Part shown: in pieces, positions 38,501 to 51,548 of the stretch
Layout: each line of letters begins with the position of its first letter
Position numbering within the stretch: the stretch's first letter is position 1
Source: Taenia hydatigena
Taxonomy: Eukaryota; Platyhelminthes; Cestoda; Cyclophyllidea; Taeniidae
Reading direction: 5' to 3'
Assembly (NCBI GenBank): GCA_036345935.2
Contig: JADWOT020000006.1
Coordinates: 16,838,519-16,902,518 of the forward strand
Length of the DNA stretch: 64,000 nucleotides
Translations under genes and position numbers: made by a program
The notes under the pieces: generated by a model
Told to the model about the DNA's origin: nothing
The model's database searches: none
The model's input: only the letters and a program-made list of their open reading frames with translations

Positions 38501-40640
38501 GTTTATGCCTAACCAGTTCATTTTCATGCACATTTTAGCGGATTGCCACCTCTTTTAAATTGGCTTAGCCACCTATGCCAAGAGTACTTCTTTTTTACCG
38601 AAGTCCAAGCCGTAGTAATTTTTAAAATTATTTAGCTATGTTAGGCAAGCAAAATAGCGCGTAAACAAAATTTTTATATCGGCCCCTTCCCTTCTTCAGT
38701 ATATGGTCGCATCCCGTGGCAGCGAAACTGGGCTACGCGAGCGTTATTGTGGGTGGATTGTGTGCTGCTGCCTACTTTCTCTACCTCACTGTGCTGGTCT
38801 GTCAAGCACTTTGGCAGATCTTCACCAAGCGTCGGCTACTTCCCGCCTTGCAAGCTGATCAACGTGTCTACTACAGCGGGCTTATCTATCGTTTTACAGC
38901 TCTTCTCATTTATACCATTCTCTGCGCTGCCCTTACCGTCATTTTCTACATCTTCAGTCAGGTTGATTTTCTTGTATATTTTAATCATCCGATCTTCATA
39001 TGTTGTCAACATCCAAGCCCAACAGTAATAATATCAACACGTAATCCCCTAGTGACCAGCCAAATTATCTACTGGCCCCGAAGAATTCGGAGATTTGTGC
39101 ATAAAATTGACTTGAACCAGCAGTCCATCAGCTGTGGTAGCCGTTCTACGTGTGACTCCTTAGTCAATAGTTTTTTTTCTCGAAAAGTTGTTAGCCTAGT
39201 CGGATCGCATTGACCTTTCCTCCTGCGATAAATTCAAGTGGTCGGTTTTCATTACTCTATCGATTGTTGCTGGCTAGATCGCACTACTACTTTTTGTAAC
39301 CGTGCAGAATGTCTTGCATATTTTGGCACCCACCTTCACTCCTGGGTACCAATCACTTGTGGGAATAAATGGCTGCAATGTCGACCACTTGGGAATAGGC
39401 TTAATAAGATATAAAGGTCATGTCGAAAGTGGTGGCGCTGTTTATATTTTCATGTGTGCTTAGTCTAGATCATTAAATAGGGTGTTTCCGAGGTTCTAAT
39501 CTGACATCTATGCATTCACCTGGTCAGAAATGCTTTAATCTTGCCATTTTTGCTTCCGCTCTCCTAGCCATGGTTTTTTGTCAGCGCGTCAATTGGACGG
39601 TGAAAAAAGTGCCGAAGCGGGCAGTCATGAAGCCCATGTGTATTACTTCGTTCGTCTGGGAATTTTTGCGCTTGGACGCACCTTTCAAATCCAAAGTATT
39701 CTTTCACACGCTTCAGCCCTATTTTTTGTGGCAGCGTTGTCTGCTAGATTTGTACGAAAGGTTACTTCGCACTTGAGGGCGAAGCTTTATTCCGTGGCTT
39801 ATTTGCCTCGTTTTCTAAAACAGATTTCGACTCTCACGAAAAGGTTTTGTTATACGAAACATCGGAGACGATTAGAAGACGAGAAGGCTAGAAAGTCTGG
39901 GAGTAAATTCACTTCCAAATGGCTGGTCTTATTGTTCGTATTACCGTTCACATCCATGTCCAATTCACAAACGCTTGATCTTCCTTTTTGACCCGTATGG
40001 GAGGTAAGGCGTAATGGATCGTGACACTGCTTGAGCGAGGGTTTGCCACTGGAGCAGATTTTTGAGGAAATTCCTTCGTAAGACAGTGTAACTTTGACGC
40101 AAATTTGCGGTCAAACGCAATTATTAGTACACAGTTATGGGTTAGGTGGCTGAAGACCCTTTAATTGTTGCATAAATTTGTGCTTTTCTCCAAGCTGACC
40201 CATATACCTCGAATTCGAGAAGGTGCACTTATAGTGTGTCACTCATTAGCTAAACCTTGTGCTCTAGTTCAGCATCATGCATTTACGTTAATTTATCGTT
40301 TTGTTGCCATGTTTTCCTTTAGGCAAACGAAGAGCAGTGGAAGTGGGGCAGCCATCGTATTGAATATACATCAGCATTTATTACGGGAGTCTATGGCATG
40401 TGGAATGCCTACGTGGTCACCATCCTTTGCCTTTATGCGCCTTCACACAAATTCCAATCGCCAAACGGTAACCAAATAATGGAACATCTTCTAGTGAGCA
40501 GCGATAGCCTTGGTGATTGCTCACCAGTGGAAGGGCAGCGCAGATTGGAATCGAAGCACGAAGACAGTGGGCCGACAGAAAATATTGAACTGGTTCCTAC
40601 TCATGGACTCTCCTTTTTTACCAAAACGGCTCAGGAGTGA
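35502..40640 (+). CDS. WLS: Wntless, Wnt ligand secretion mediator
   Basis: Multipass cargo receptor that carries lipid-modified Wnt proteins from Golgi to cell surface. Exons: 35502-35915, 35980-36333, 37465-37637, 37873-38124, 38700-38961, 40323-40640, all in phase; about 590 aa. The first segment (LVAFGVIILIAQTSFFLIGG) is the N-terminal membrane anchor. The lumenal domain contains KCVDLE, a Cys pair and the block INHGIGLLQDVWMVEIHQNG. The multipass half includes DIRQGAFYATLACFWLVFTG, ERGVQLHNPFY, YSGLIYRFTALLIYT and TAFI-type SAFITGVYGMWNAYV, then LYAPSHK. The C-terminus ends FFTKTAQE, close to the EAQE ending of vertebrate Wntless. The first ATG matches the usual start. An ATTAAA at 40831-40836 is a possible polyadenylation signal. 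Introns of roughly 1.1 and 1.4 kb carry no recognised gene. Confidence 0.96.
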
Positions 40641-40779
40641 AAGCAAAATCGAAAATGATGCTGACCTGACAATCTTCTTCCCTGTTCTGCATGCATTTCA
40701 TCGACATTTTTTCCAATTTACCCAAAAGTAGTTGGGTTGTTGGGCTATAACAAAGTGTTTTTATGGTAACCTACGATAA

Positions 40780-41733
40780 ATGTTTTGATTGTGTGCTTTC
40801 AGCATAGCAGCATATTAATTTTTAAAGTGAATTAAAAGTCCGCAATGCGGTGGCTGGAGGGCAGTTAAGTACATGCTTTGCCCGGCTAAAACGTCTACTT
40901 TCATCCTCAAAAAAGTCTTGAGGCGCTACACTGGTGACAGTGAAAAGCGAATCTGGTCTCAGAGGACGTCTATCCTAGTTTCCACTCCCGAATGATGAGC
41001 CTCAGCGCAGCAAAAGGTGTGCGTATGCTACGGATGGGGAAATCGGTCCAAAAATGTTGTCTACCTTCTGCAATTATCTCAGTCGCGTGTTTCGCAGGAA
41101 AGTTGTTTACAACAGAAGCGGCATCAGTCGTGAATCATCTGGAAGCGCTTTATTACGGAGCTGCTTTTCCTAACCGCATGAAGACATAAAGTATGTGAGA
41201 ACGCAGTATCTCCACTTCTCTGCTGGCTAAATGGAACTCAGATATGACTGAAAAGAATAATGTTGAATGTCGGTTAATGTTAAATCCCGACCCTCGCTGC
41301 ATAACTACATCTATAGCAGTATCCCCCACCACTAGCTATGGACACGCGCGGTGGAAAGTCCACTCCCTTTCCCCCGATACAGTTCTCCGAATCCGGTAGA
41401 ACTTATAATGGGAAGGAGTGGTGGCGCGGTCACGTATCTTCACCGTCTCATGGGCATTCGGTGGCTGGGTAGGTTGCCTCGTGGGTGTTTTTCTTACGGC
41501 ACCAACTGCGCTACAATGGCTGACACGGAATTTTGACCAATGGGATTATTTAATGCCTTAGTTGTTTGTTTCTCTCAATTTTGGTAACGAGGCCGAGCTG
41601 GTCTCCGGCATTGTACCCCGCCGAGTGGGCTGGCCTTCGGACTGTCAGTGGCCCTTAATCCTACTGTATGTCAAAGATGTGTTCTGCCTAAGTATTCTCC
41701 TCTTACGACTTCAGAAAGTCTAGGGGCTCTGCG
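40780..41733 (+). mobile_element. Degraded full-length TRIM element
   Basis: The 5' LTR end (a GGCGCTACA stretch, ending at 40930) is followed by TGGTGACAGTG, a mutated form of the primer-binding site in the intact copy. The internal region keeps a TTACAACAGAAGCGGCATC block near 41108 and a CTCGTGGGTGTTTTTCTTAC block near 41478. A diverged 3' LTR runs about 41553-41733 (GTGGGCTGGCCTTCGG, then a GTTCTGCCTAAG stretch). The 5' edge is vague. Confidence 0.7.
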
Positions 41734-42659
41734 TTTTGAAGACCTCCACCATTTATCACATATCGTGAAATTGCTTCCAATGATTTTGTGTAAATCTAGA
41801 GTTATTGGTCCAACAGTTCGCGAGTAATGAATGGTAAGGAAGTAGGAGTTACAAATCACAAGCCTCCATGTGAGGATATGCGAAATGAATCCGAATATTG
41901 CGTAAGAGTGGGTTTGTTCTTTTGTAATGTTGTTTTTTTCAATACCTGGCTCAATGTTGTTGACTCTAATCTGATCCTCATAACATTTGGCAGCTGGGAT
42001 AAGCACCGTGCCCCTACAAAGATGAAATAAATTTCCTCCCGAAGAGGTGGGTCATCCATCTCCCACTCCTCCCCCTTTTTCACCATGTTCAAGCTTATAT
42101 AATGGTGACAGCGGCAGAATATGGGGACTGTAGATACGATCCCGGTTGCCTCGGCTAAGGATACGTCCAGCAATATGTGGGCTCGCGTCCCGACAGTGGA
42201 ACGGATGTAAGAGTTGCAACTCTTCAATTATTTGCTAAACCTCGTTTTGGACAAGGTGCCATTGCGCCTTTGAAAATACATACTGTCCGCGTATTATGTC
42301 ATCTTTTGTCTATAGTAGCGTCTCTGTACCCTATAATTACAATATTATGTCTCCAGAAAGGATAGAAGCAATGGAAACCAACCCGGGATACCAGGGTAGA
42401 TTGTTTCAATGAAGAGTACACAGGTCAGGCAGTTTGCCATCATTTTAAACGACAAAGGTCATAAAAATAATAAAAGCTGATATTTGCCTCATTCTCCCAA
42501 ATTTCCACCAGAGCTCTTGCATTATTTTGTCCAACCTCCCACTCAAATTACAAGGAAAAATTAAAATACAGATATGGGTTTTCATAGCAGAGATGTAAAA
42601 CCTAATTATTTAGAAAATTCGGAATGCATAGGCTGAAAAATTAAAGCTGACTGTTCTAG

Positions 42660-43430
42660 TTGAAGAAGATTGGACTTAGAAATGGGTATTCACGATTGAA
42701 GTCAAAGGAAGGCATAATGCCAGGACAAGACGAGCATCGTTTATGTGCAGAAGTATTGAGGGGCTAGTAACATGGCCTGGAGGAAATGCATTTGCCTTGC
42801 CACCCGGTGCCTGCGTAATGGAAACGAAGAGCTAAACAAATAATCAAATAATTGCATTGTCTCCTCCTTCCATTTAGGGCCGTCACTAAAGTCCCCTTCC
42901 CCCCCTCTCCCCTCTCCCCCCTCCTCTCCATTCGGTCAACCTCCCACGTCAGCCATAGTCGTAGTCGGTGCTATAGGAATAGCGCCCACGAACCATTCCC
43001 ACCAGTCATCTAAGATTCCGTGCAAATGAGGCGAACATTACTTAATCCCTTTGATGATTATACTGATTCAGGAGTTTCTTTCGTTTGAGAACTGCATTGG
43101 GGAACGGGAATGTGCTAGTCACCACGTAGGCCCGTCGCCAATCGTAAGGAAACTGCTCTAAAAGCGAATTCAATTTTAATAGCCGAGATTTAAATAGTTT
43201 CGTGAGGGTAATGTTTCGTAATCGTCTCTTATTCTGCTTCGGTTCTTTTTAGCCAGCAGAGGAGGTGCCGCGTGTTCATTGACATTATCAAGCAGGTAGC
43301 GTAGACGCCAGATGGTTCATAGCTGGTGCCCCTTTGGCTGTTAGAACCATTTCGTCAGAATACGAGACCAGGGTACGTGCCAAAGTAGTCGCCACGGATT
43401 CTCTCATCTGCGGAATATGCCAGCCTTTTA
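42660..43430 (-). mobile_element. Degraded TRIM element, minus orientation
   Basis: A long polypyrimidine run near 42895-42930 is the complement of a polypurine tract. Below it, a CACCCGGTGCCTGCG stretch and GGCCTGGAGG-like sequence match the start half of an LTR read on the minus strand. Above it, a GCGCCCACGAACCATTC stretch near 42985 matches the reverse complement of the internal region of the intact element. The 5' LTR is hardly recognisable. Confidence 0.6.
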
Positions 43431-45329
43431 TCACGTTAAGGTTTGGTGTTCAGCAGTAGAAATCCAGCTGTTTGTCATTTAGGATCGAGTTCGTCTTTCG
43501 CTTTCTGCCTGATTTATTTTGAAAGGCAAAAAGACGCATTATGCGGGAAGAATGTGTATCCCGAAAACATGGCTCTGAGGTCATCCCGCCCAACGGAAGT
43601 GCAAAAGCAAACCCTTCTTTGCCTGCGAAATCAAAGTGTTGAGTTAAACAAATACTCAAAGTGGTGCAAAACACAAAGGGCGGATTTTAACCTTCTAACT
43701 ATATGGATGATTATTTTATAGGAAATTTAAGTTCTTTCTTCACAACGTCGAAGGACTTATACCTTTCACTGTATCAGTGCAGCGGATACATGAGTTTGAG
43801 ATACGAGGAAATCAACAAGCCTCATACTTTGCTGTTCAAATTCAGTATTAATCTTCTGACTTTATTAATGTTTACGCTCAAACCGACACTGTAGGAGCAA
43901 AATTTTTCCAAGTTGCCTCGCGCAAAATAAAGCATGGTGGAAAGGATTTGTCAAAGGGTAACTTACTTTGAGGACGAGGTAGTGAATGCAATAATAGTGA
44001 TGATAGTTCTTGAAACATCAAAATCACCTCTAAAACATCCATCAGCTACGACCAATGGTTCAGAGTTGAAGAACATTTTTGAAAATTGTGGGAAACCTAT
44101 TCTTCGTAAGAGTTATTAAATAGCTTCCATTGTTTTGCTTTCAATAAGGCAGCTCTAGCATAGTGGGACAAACAATTGTACTCCCAACTTGATTGCGTCT
44201 ATCTCGATGATTGTCCTTGAATTCGCCAGTCCTTTGTATGTCTGTGTTGTGTTCTGAATATTACCACAGAACGAGGCGTCTCATGCAACTCAGTTGTTTA
44301 GATGTAGGCTTGCTGTAGGGAACATGGAGTTGGCGATGGAGGCAATTCAGCCACCAAAGCACTAAGGTGTTAAGCATCCATTCGCGAATCCGCTGTGTGA
44401 TTAATTAGGATATATTTTTTCAATATCACAAGGTTTCGGCATAATGTCTGGATTTAAAAAAAAAACAGGATATTCAATAATGTCTGACGATGCCTCTTTG
44501 ACGGTAGGGCACTGGAATGCGTTCAGCAATTATGGCCTCGTGCGAATTGCCAAAATGTTGTACAACTGGTTTTCTACAAGAGTAAATCAGTCGAAGTGTC
44601 GAATTTGTAGACTTGTGGGTTCACAGTCCAGGCTAGTTAACAAATAAGGTCAGGATAATTTTCAATTAGGCTTTGTCTGCAAGCATGTGATGCCGTCACA
44701 AAGAAGTCTTGAAGTTACAAAGAGAATTTTGATTTAAAAATTTTGTCGGTAACATTTCGGTAAATTAAAGTTTCTTTATGAGAAACGTCTTTGAAAACCG
44801 CTGATCGAGGTTAAAAAAATTTGTCATTTGCTACTTGAGTGGAGTTCGCAGTGGATAGAGTGACCGTTGTACCTTTAATGCCCGACTTGATAAGCCGGGG
44901 TTGCTGACAGTGTGTGCAATTGAATGGCGCACACCGTCGATCAGGCCAACTGCAATTCCCACTCCTGCATTGGACTCCCTTAGACCACCTTTCGGACGTA
45001 ACGAACATCGGTCACGGCAAAAGGCGCACGTGTGTCCACGCTACCGCTCTTTCTGGAAGGGAGTGCCCCAACAGCTGGGCATGGACATACGATGGGTGTC
45101 ACAATTTGAACAATCACTCACTACTTTTCTTACATAACTCTAACGTTAGTAGTGTTAATGATATGAACGGTGCATTTTACAAAATGCAAAAGGCATAAAA
45201 ACTTCAGTTTATTTCAAATATTTTGGCGTTAGCCGTTTTAAGGTACATCTAACTAACAGAGATGAGAATAAGCATTGCTTGATCTCTTTTATCCCGTGGC
45301 ACGTGGTAAAAAGTTAATGAGCTGCTGAA
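43431..45329. other. Gene-free interval
   Basis: Only short, unmatched open frames were seen. Near 44845-44905 a sequence with some tRNA-like character might be a SINE relic, but its promoter boxes are too imperfect to call. Confidence 0.3.
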
Positions 45330-46390
45330 ATTATTGCAGCTCTCCAAGACTCCACTGACGACGAAAGAAAGCACCATATCAGGGCAGAATATGCATTGCC
45401 GCCGTAGAGGAACGATCATGGCTATTAGTACGACCCAAAGACTAGGCTGTCTGATTGGAGAACAATGGTAGAGCCTTTGGCGACTAGTTACCGAAACCGG
45501 GAGTTAAACAAACAATTAAAACGCTGCATAGCCTACCTCTTCATTTTCAAGCGTCACTTCTAGCGTTCCTCTTGGTCGATCACCCGCGTAGTTGATGCTG
45601 TAGGAAAGAACTCACAAATCACCCTCTAGCCATCAAAAATTTCGTGCAACTGAAATATCTTATCGCAACGTCACTGATCCCCCTCAGCTATTCTACTGAT
45701 TCTAGAATTTCGTTCCGTGTGGGAACTGTATTGAGAGACAGGGAGTGGGCTGACCATCTCGTACACGCATCACTAGTCCCAAAGGCAGAGTCAGTTACCA
45801 AAGAAAAGGGCTTGAATATTCTCAGTAGGGCAAAGATTTGCACCCTTTTCTCACTGCCATGTTGTTCTCACTTCAGTGTTACCCAGACATACCCCTCTGA
45901 GCTATATCCAGCCAGTGGGGAGGTGGAGAAGGCATTGCGAGTTCGAATAAGTGACATCTTCATCCAGGTACGACAGGCAGCTCCGTAACGAACCTTTTCA
46001 GATGGTTCGCGGCGACGGTTAGCGTCGCTTCAGATGTAAATAGCGTTCCTGTTGAACATGGCATGGGGCATCTGCCGAAGGTAGACATCAAATGTAGCTT
46101 TTTGTTAAGCACAGTCACTTCTTTCGTTGAGGTAAGGCTTAGCATTCAGTACTTGAAATCAGGGTGGCTGCCCATTAGGATCGGTTTCGCTTCCCGAGAT
46201 CATTAATGTTGCGTTACGAGACTTCCTGAAAATGAAAGAAGGCGTAATGCTTAAGCAGAGCATACTTTGTCGGCACAAAGTTGCGTTTGAGAATACTGAG
46301 ATGGTTCAAGGGCTATTTTGCCTATCAGCGATACAAATGCGAGGTCTTGAATGCTCGTTAAAACCAAAAGTTAAATAAGCAGCCCATGCA
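45330..46390 (-). mobile_element. Degraded TRIM element, minus orientation
   Basis: Read on the minus strand, a GCCTTCTTTCATTTTCAGG stretch and GTAACGCAACATT (plus positions near 46200-46240) match the LTR end and primer-site region. The internal ACATCTGAAGCGACGCTAAC block (near 46020-46045) follows at the expected spacing. TTGTTTGTTTAACTCCCGG near 45490-45515 matches the start of a 3' LTR. The edges are approximate. Confidence 0.6.
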
Positions 46391-49340
46391 CCACAATAGT
46401 TTTGGACTTAATTCATTGTTCTAGTAACCACCATTGCTATCATTTGATTCAATATTTTGTATTTTCGAAGTGAGTTACATTTCGCCTAATGCACCCTTTA
46501 CAGGGGCAGGTTTGAGGAAATTTGCCTCGCCATGTCAGAACGACGGTGAGGATTAACTTCGGTAGAAATCGGATGTCGAATTTGAAAAATGCATTACGGA
46601 CCTGTTAAATAGACTGCGTCTGCAATCCATCTTCTCACTACCCTAATGTGGTACTTATTGCAGGCATAGAGAAGCGGTTGCGGGCTATTAGAAAAGGCCC
46701 AGATGCTAGGCCGTCCCGCGGACGTACATTGGTGGAGCTTTCAGTAATCCGTTGCTAAAAACAAACAACCAGCACATTGGGGAACAATTTATTGCAAAAT
46801 AATTTCATCCTTATTGTACTCCACTGTTTAACTATCATTACAAATTATCCTTGCATAAAGCACTCTGGAAGAGAGAAAACGTTGCAAGGAAGGAACTAAG
46901 CACCATTTGCTTGTAGTAATTATAAATTGGCTAAACATTGAGCAAATAAACAAGTCCATTAGTGGAAATGAAGAATTAGCTCAAGAAGCCATAAGGGTCT
47001 ACAAGGCCTCCAGTTTGGATTGTCGTCCTCCGTGTTGCATCAAATTGACGTGGACTTCCACTGTCGCGGAGTTGATAAGGCCTGAGTCTGTTTCGCACGT
47101 CCATCACTTCCATCACTTGACGTTCACGGTTTTTCGCATAGCCGTAAGTTAGCTACGCGACCCCCCGATATGTGGGCATTTTTTGTAGACAAAGCCCTGG
47201 TGGTGGAGGATTTTCTGCCACTTTATAATAAACCTAACTACTCCAAACTTTCCTTTTACCCTCAAAGCATCTGAGATCGAGTTTCAAAGATATTAGGGAT
47301 CTTTTTGTTTACTTTTCTACTCAATTGCTGGCCTTATTTTCTGTTTATCGGAGCAAGCTTTTCAGTCAAAGGGCTATGAAGTCTCGTACCGAAGACCAAT
47401 TCAAGTAGGCCGACAAAAAAGATTCTCAGGATACGGTCATAGGCTATTACTTAAGTATTCTGAGAAGGGACCCACTTAAGCCTGAAATCCCGCCAACCAC
47501 CCAAACAACGTGCGTTTACGAAACCAAAGTAAATTAGGGCAATCGAAATCCCCTGAAAAATCATATCCTCCCATCGGCGAATCGTATCAAGTTGTTATTA
47601 TTCTACGACAAGTATTACAGCACTAAGGGTAACAGGAGCTTTCAGCTCATAGTAACAAGTGTCGGAGTAAGCCAACTTTGCAAAGAAAGCAGATGCTTCT
47701 GAGGACAGCGCTTTCTTTTTCCTCGATGATACAAAAACAAACGAGCGACCTCGCCGCACAAATCGGATAAATGAATGGAATAACAAACATCCTTTCTACG
47801 ATGTGCATCCAGCTTTGTTATCAACGGATCGGGCCATAGGCGCGTACAATTTTGATACATCGGCGTGATAAATGGCGTTGAGACCTCGCGAACCAGCTAT
47901 TGCCCAGAGTGAAATAAATAATTAAGAGTAAAGCGAAAGTCAACATTACAAGCTCATCCATCTCACGAATTCGAAAAAAATCACACGAAAGGCATAAAAG
48001 CGGTTTTGCATTAAAGGATGGAATTCAACTCCCGGAACTGTGATTTGAAGTTATAAATACCGAGTGAGTGATGTGTGGATGAAGGCTGTACGTAGTGCAT
48101 TTCGGCTCGCCAAACACCAATAACGGCACAGAAGGCATTTTTAGGCGCCGAACAACGCCTGAAGAAAATGGAACATAAACTCAAATGCAGTGGGGAAATA
48201 ATTGATTGGATCAACCGGAAAGTCGGTAGATTATTTAGAAACGTGGTTTTGCATTAACAAATTAAATAAGGTTGAGGAATTTCCAAAAGTGCAGTATGGA
48301 AATGATGGAAGCTTTAAGGACTTCTCAAAGTCTGGGGAACATATATGCACATGTATACATGCTTCTGGAAGGTGGAATAACTGAAAAGAAGTCACAAATT
48401 ATGGCGTTGGGTAGCAACACATTAGGAACGTCAGTAAAGTAATACGATAAAGCAGATTCCAAAAGAAAAAAAGAAGAAAAAAGCCTAACAAAAGGAGTCG
48501 AGAAGATATTTAAAGCCGAGGAAGGAATGAATTTGATGTGGAATGCAAAACTTACAAAAAGAATAATAAGGAAAATCGAGTGTACATAGACGCAGCACAA
48601 AAATTGCGGAGAATGGATGCAAAAATGGCACTGCCATTAGCCGCCATGGCGCCTACAGGAAGTGTGGGCACCACGCAGATGTGGCCAGCAGCAGCAGCGG
48701 CGCAGGCAACAAGCAGGCCCGACTGGGCGACCGGACTGGTCAAGAGCAGTACCCAAATTGGCAGACCAGACGGGACTGAAATGCCGGCTAGAAAAACACG
48801 TAAACTTATTTTTTGAGTTTTTTAGGCCAGTATTTTTAAGAGATTTGAAATCGGTAGAAATGGTAGCGCAGTCTTCTGTGTCACTACAATCTGCACATGA
48901 AATAATAAATGCCAATAAATTTTTAAAATTTTGTAGCATAATACTTGAGTCACTTGCGTAGCTCTTAGCTCTGTTTTCGCAGGCACTTAAGAATCCGCAA
49001 CTCTGCTTTCGCTGGGCCACGCCAGTAGTATTAAGCCTTCTTTTGTCTACAGGAAAATCTGTGGGTGTTACGCTAAACTGTCTAAACTACGTAAGCATCC
49101 ATACTGCGGAACAAACTGAGATCCTTTCGTTCCAGCCATGCTTCGTTTTTGTAATAGCACATTTTGCTGCTCCGTAGTGGTTGCCAATGTGTTTGGTGAA
49201 GGTAACAACGGAGGCAGTGGTTAATGTGTCGAGATTTCGATGTTCTAGGACTGATAAATCAACGGAAAAGTTGCGCTAAATCAAGGTCCGAGAATTACTT
49301 GGTAATTGATGCATAGACTTTAACACGGCTGTAGTGATCG
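46391..49340. other. Gene-free, repeat-eroded interval
   Basis: No supported gene. A minus-strand AGAAAGCGCTGTCCTCAGAA stretch near 47705 weakly resembles the conserved internal block of the TRIM family and may be another relic. A short GC-rich patch with CAG repeats lies at about 48680-48705. Confidence 0.35.
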
Positions 49341-49346
49341 TTTATT
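49341..49346 (-). terminator. Polyadenylation signal of the small membrane protein gene
   Basis: Minus-strand AATAAA 36-41 bp after the stop codon at 49382, a normal position for cleavage and polyadenylation. It supports a real transcript. Confidence 0.55.
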
Positions 49347-49381
49347 CGATAAAAGTACAAAAAAATGGACTAATTTTCAAA

Positions 49382-49760
49382 TTATATCAATGAGTCTGTC
49401 ACTCCAACCCCCACCACATGCACCAACAGGTAAGCAATAAAGGCAGTCACTACTACAAACGCGACCGCCATCGTTAATGCTGCCACCAAGTCAGCCTCTG
49501 GCTCGGCGACCTGCTTGTTCATTGCAACAGAGACTGGACCTGCTGCCGATGCAAGGCCCAACAACATCCTCGCCTTGCTACTTTCACTGGAGTGTTTCAA
49601 ATTAACTGTAAGCACAAACTTGCACAATTCACAACATTACTAAGAGTTAAATGGGCTGCTCTCTTTAAGCATTCAATTAGATTTCTCTCCTTTGGACTCA
49701 TTTACTTCTAGCGAAGAGCTCACCTTCTCTGATTTTCCTATCACTAGGGGCCTCTAGCAT
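49382..49760 (-). CDS. Small single-pass membrane protein, family unknown
   Basis: A predicted two-exon minus-strand gene: 49760-49724 (ATG) and 49605-49382 (stop), joined across a 118-bp intron with donor GTGAGC and acceptor TTACAG in matching phase; about 86 aa. The N-terminal half is polar (MLEAPSDRKIREVNLKHSSE), followed by SKARMLLGLASAAGPV and an acidic patch (EPEAD). One long hydrophobic segment of about 27-30 residues (roughly 51-80, including AVAFVVVTAFIAYLLVHV) lies near the C-terminus, as in tail-anchored proteins. I do not recognise the family. An AATAAA follows closely, and it lies as an island in repeat-rich DNA. An upstream exon cannot be excluded, because the open frame continues a little 5' of the chosen ATG. 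Confidence 0.45.
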
Positions 49761-50756
49761 CGCAGAATCGAAGTCACTGCTTGTAGTAGCAGTAGCGTTG
49801 CTCGCTCAAAGCACCGAATGAACTTCCATTAGTACTACTTGTGTTGCCGAAAACGAGTAGGTAAAGAAGTAAATGAAGCCCCTCCAATGCAACACTCCCG
49901 GTAGACGCCAAAATGGGCTGTCGAAACGAAATGTTTCATAGACTCAGATGCACCCTTCCCACGCGCACCACTTGCCTCTCTCCTTAACGTTTCACTAACG
50001 CTCGTTGCCTCTTCATTTAAACAATGTTAAAAATTTCTAAGCTTTACACAACTACCTTTTCGTTAACAACTCGTTTTAGCCTACAAATTAGCCGTGCATT
50101 CCAAGAATGTATTTTAAAGTAGTTTCGCGTAAATTGCAATTCTGCAAGCAATTTACTTTTTCTTCAAACTATTCAAGTTATTTCCACTGTTTACCACATG
50201 CTTGTGGAAAGGTCTTCATTTAAGTCTTCACATTATGTGAGTAATTACAAAAATCTCATCGGATTCGCCTAATCGAAAAATACTTAAAAAGTTACGTATT
50301 CATCTAATAAACCTTAGCGATTCTTTGTGTTTCTGGAATGAATTGCGAGGTAACCGCAACTCTAGCAAGTCGTGGGTATTGTTACTTCCGTTTTCGTCAT
50401 TTTCAGTGTTACTGTAACTCCAGCGATGTACGTGATTGACTGAAAACCTTTCTGTCTTCTGACGCCTCTCTCAACGAGGCCAAGTAGCTTAAAATGGCCT
50501 GTGTGCACTCTTCTAAATTATGCTTTTAGTAGTTTTACAGTTCATGACTGATGCGTAAAATGTGTTTATATTTGATTTATTTTTTACAAACCAGATTTGC
50601 GCTATAAAAACTAGTTTATTTTGCTTCGCTTCGGAACAGCAAGTTATGTTTCGTAGAACGAACAATTAATTTGCAGAAATTTTAAAGGATGAAAGAATGC
50701 AACCTACATTCAACTCAGATCCGACTTCAAACATCCTGGTGGCATATGCAATCCGT
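49761..50756. other. Interval upstream of the small membrane protein gene
   Basis: Presumed promoter region of the minus-strand gene. It is AT-rich and contains no gene or clear repeat copy that I can support. Confidence 0.35.
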
Positions 50757-50943
50757 TGATTGCTTGTTTACCGCGTCGCTTTGGTTACATGGACACTGAA
50801 GAGCTTGGCTATTGTACTTGCGCTGGAGGACATGGCCTCCAGGCCATTCTAACAGCCCCTAATTTCTTCTGTGCTTAGCCAAATTATTTTCCTTCTTAAC
50901 GTTATTGCTTAATTTGTCTTCAGAAGTGACTTTGACTGTTACA
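50757..50943 (+). mobile_element. Degraded solo LTR, TRIM family
   Basis: Colinear but diverged match to the LTR: a GCTTGTTTACCGCG stretch, TTTGGTTACATGG, then GGCCTCCAGGCCATTC, AATTTCTTCTGTG and a TTCAGAAGTGACTTTG stretch ending GTTACA. No target duplication was recognised. Confidence 0.55.
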
Positions 50944-51057
50944 GCACTCTTCTCATAATTCCTTTAGAACCAAATCAACTAACAGACAAACTCACTGTAG
51001 TGAAATGCAGAAAGTATTTCTAGAAAGTCCCCACGTACATATAGTCCTGACAACGTA

Positions 51058-51217
51058 ATACGTTGGTTGTTTGTCCAACTCCCGGCTTCAGTAAAGGAGC
51101 CACTTAGGTGGTCCGCAATTGTGCCCTCGTTGGGTGGACTGGTCTTCCAGTCATGCCAGCAACGTCGAACTCTACTGCCCTAGTTTTGTGTCGTCAGGAA
51201 AGTCTCGAGGTACTACA
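51058..51217 (+). mobile_element. Degraded solo LTR, TRIM family
   Basis: GGTTGTTTGTCCAACTCCCG, then GGTGGACTGGTCTTCC and CATGCCAGCAAC blocks, ending in a CTCGAGGTACTACA stretch, in the same order as the intact LTR. The start is uncertain. Confidence 0.6.
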
Positions 51218-51548
51218 ATGAATCTAGTTTATTTTACCTCGGTCCCAAGCAGTAAAAGATACTTTGCAGAGTGATAATTTATTTTACGACAATTTGGAAG
51301 GATGAACAGATGTTTACCATGGTATACTCAAACCTCTGTCTTCAAGCACCCTGGACATGCATGTAGTACTTTGTTTGTTGTAACCACCGCTTAGGGTCAA
51401 GGTCACAGAGATGGCTGTACTGCCCTAGCTGCGTGGGCTGGCCTCCGGGCCATGCCAGCAGCCTATTTCCCACTGTCCGTTGAATGCATTCATTCTAACC
51501 TAGCATCCTGCCTTCTTTTGCCTTTGAGGGAGCCTCGGGACGCTACAT

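Noticed and set aside
39578..39991. 137-codon plus-strand open frame in the last Wntless intron
   Set aside because: No recognised motif, no splice or polyadenylation context, and a competing overlapping frame of similar length; likely chance.
44845..45140. Possible tRNA-derived SINE
   Set aside because: A tRNA-like patch is visible, but neither the A box nor the B box is close enough to consensus and no second copy was found in the window.
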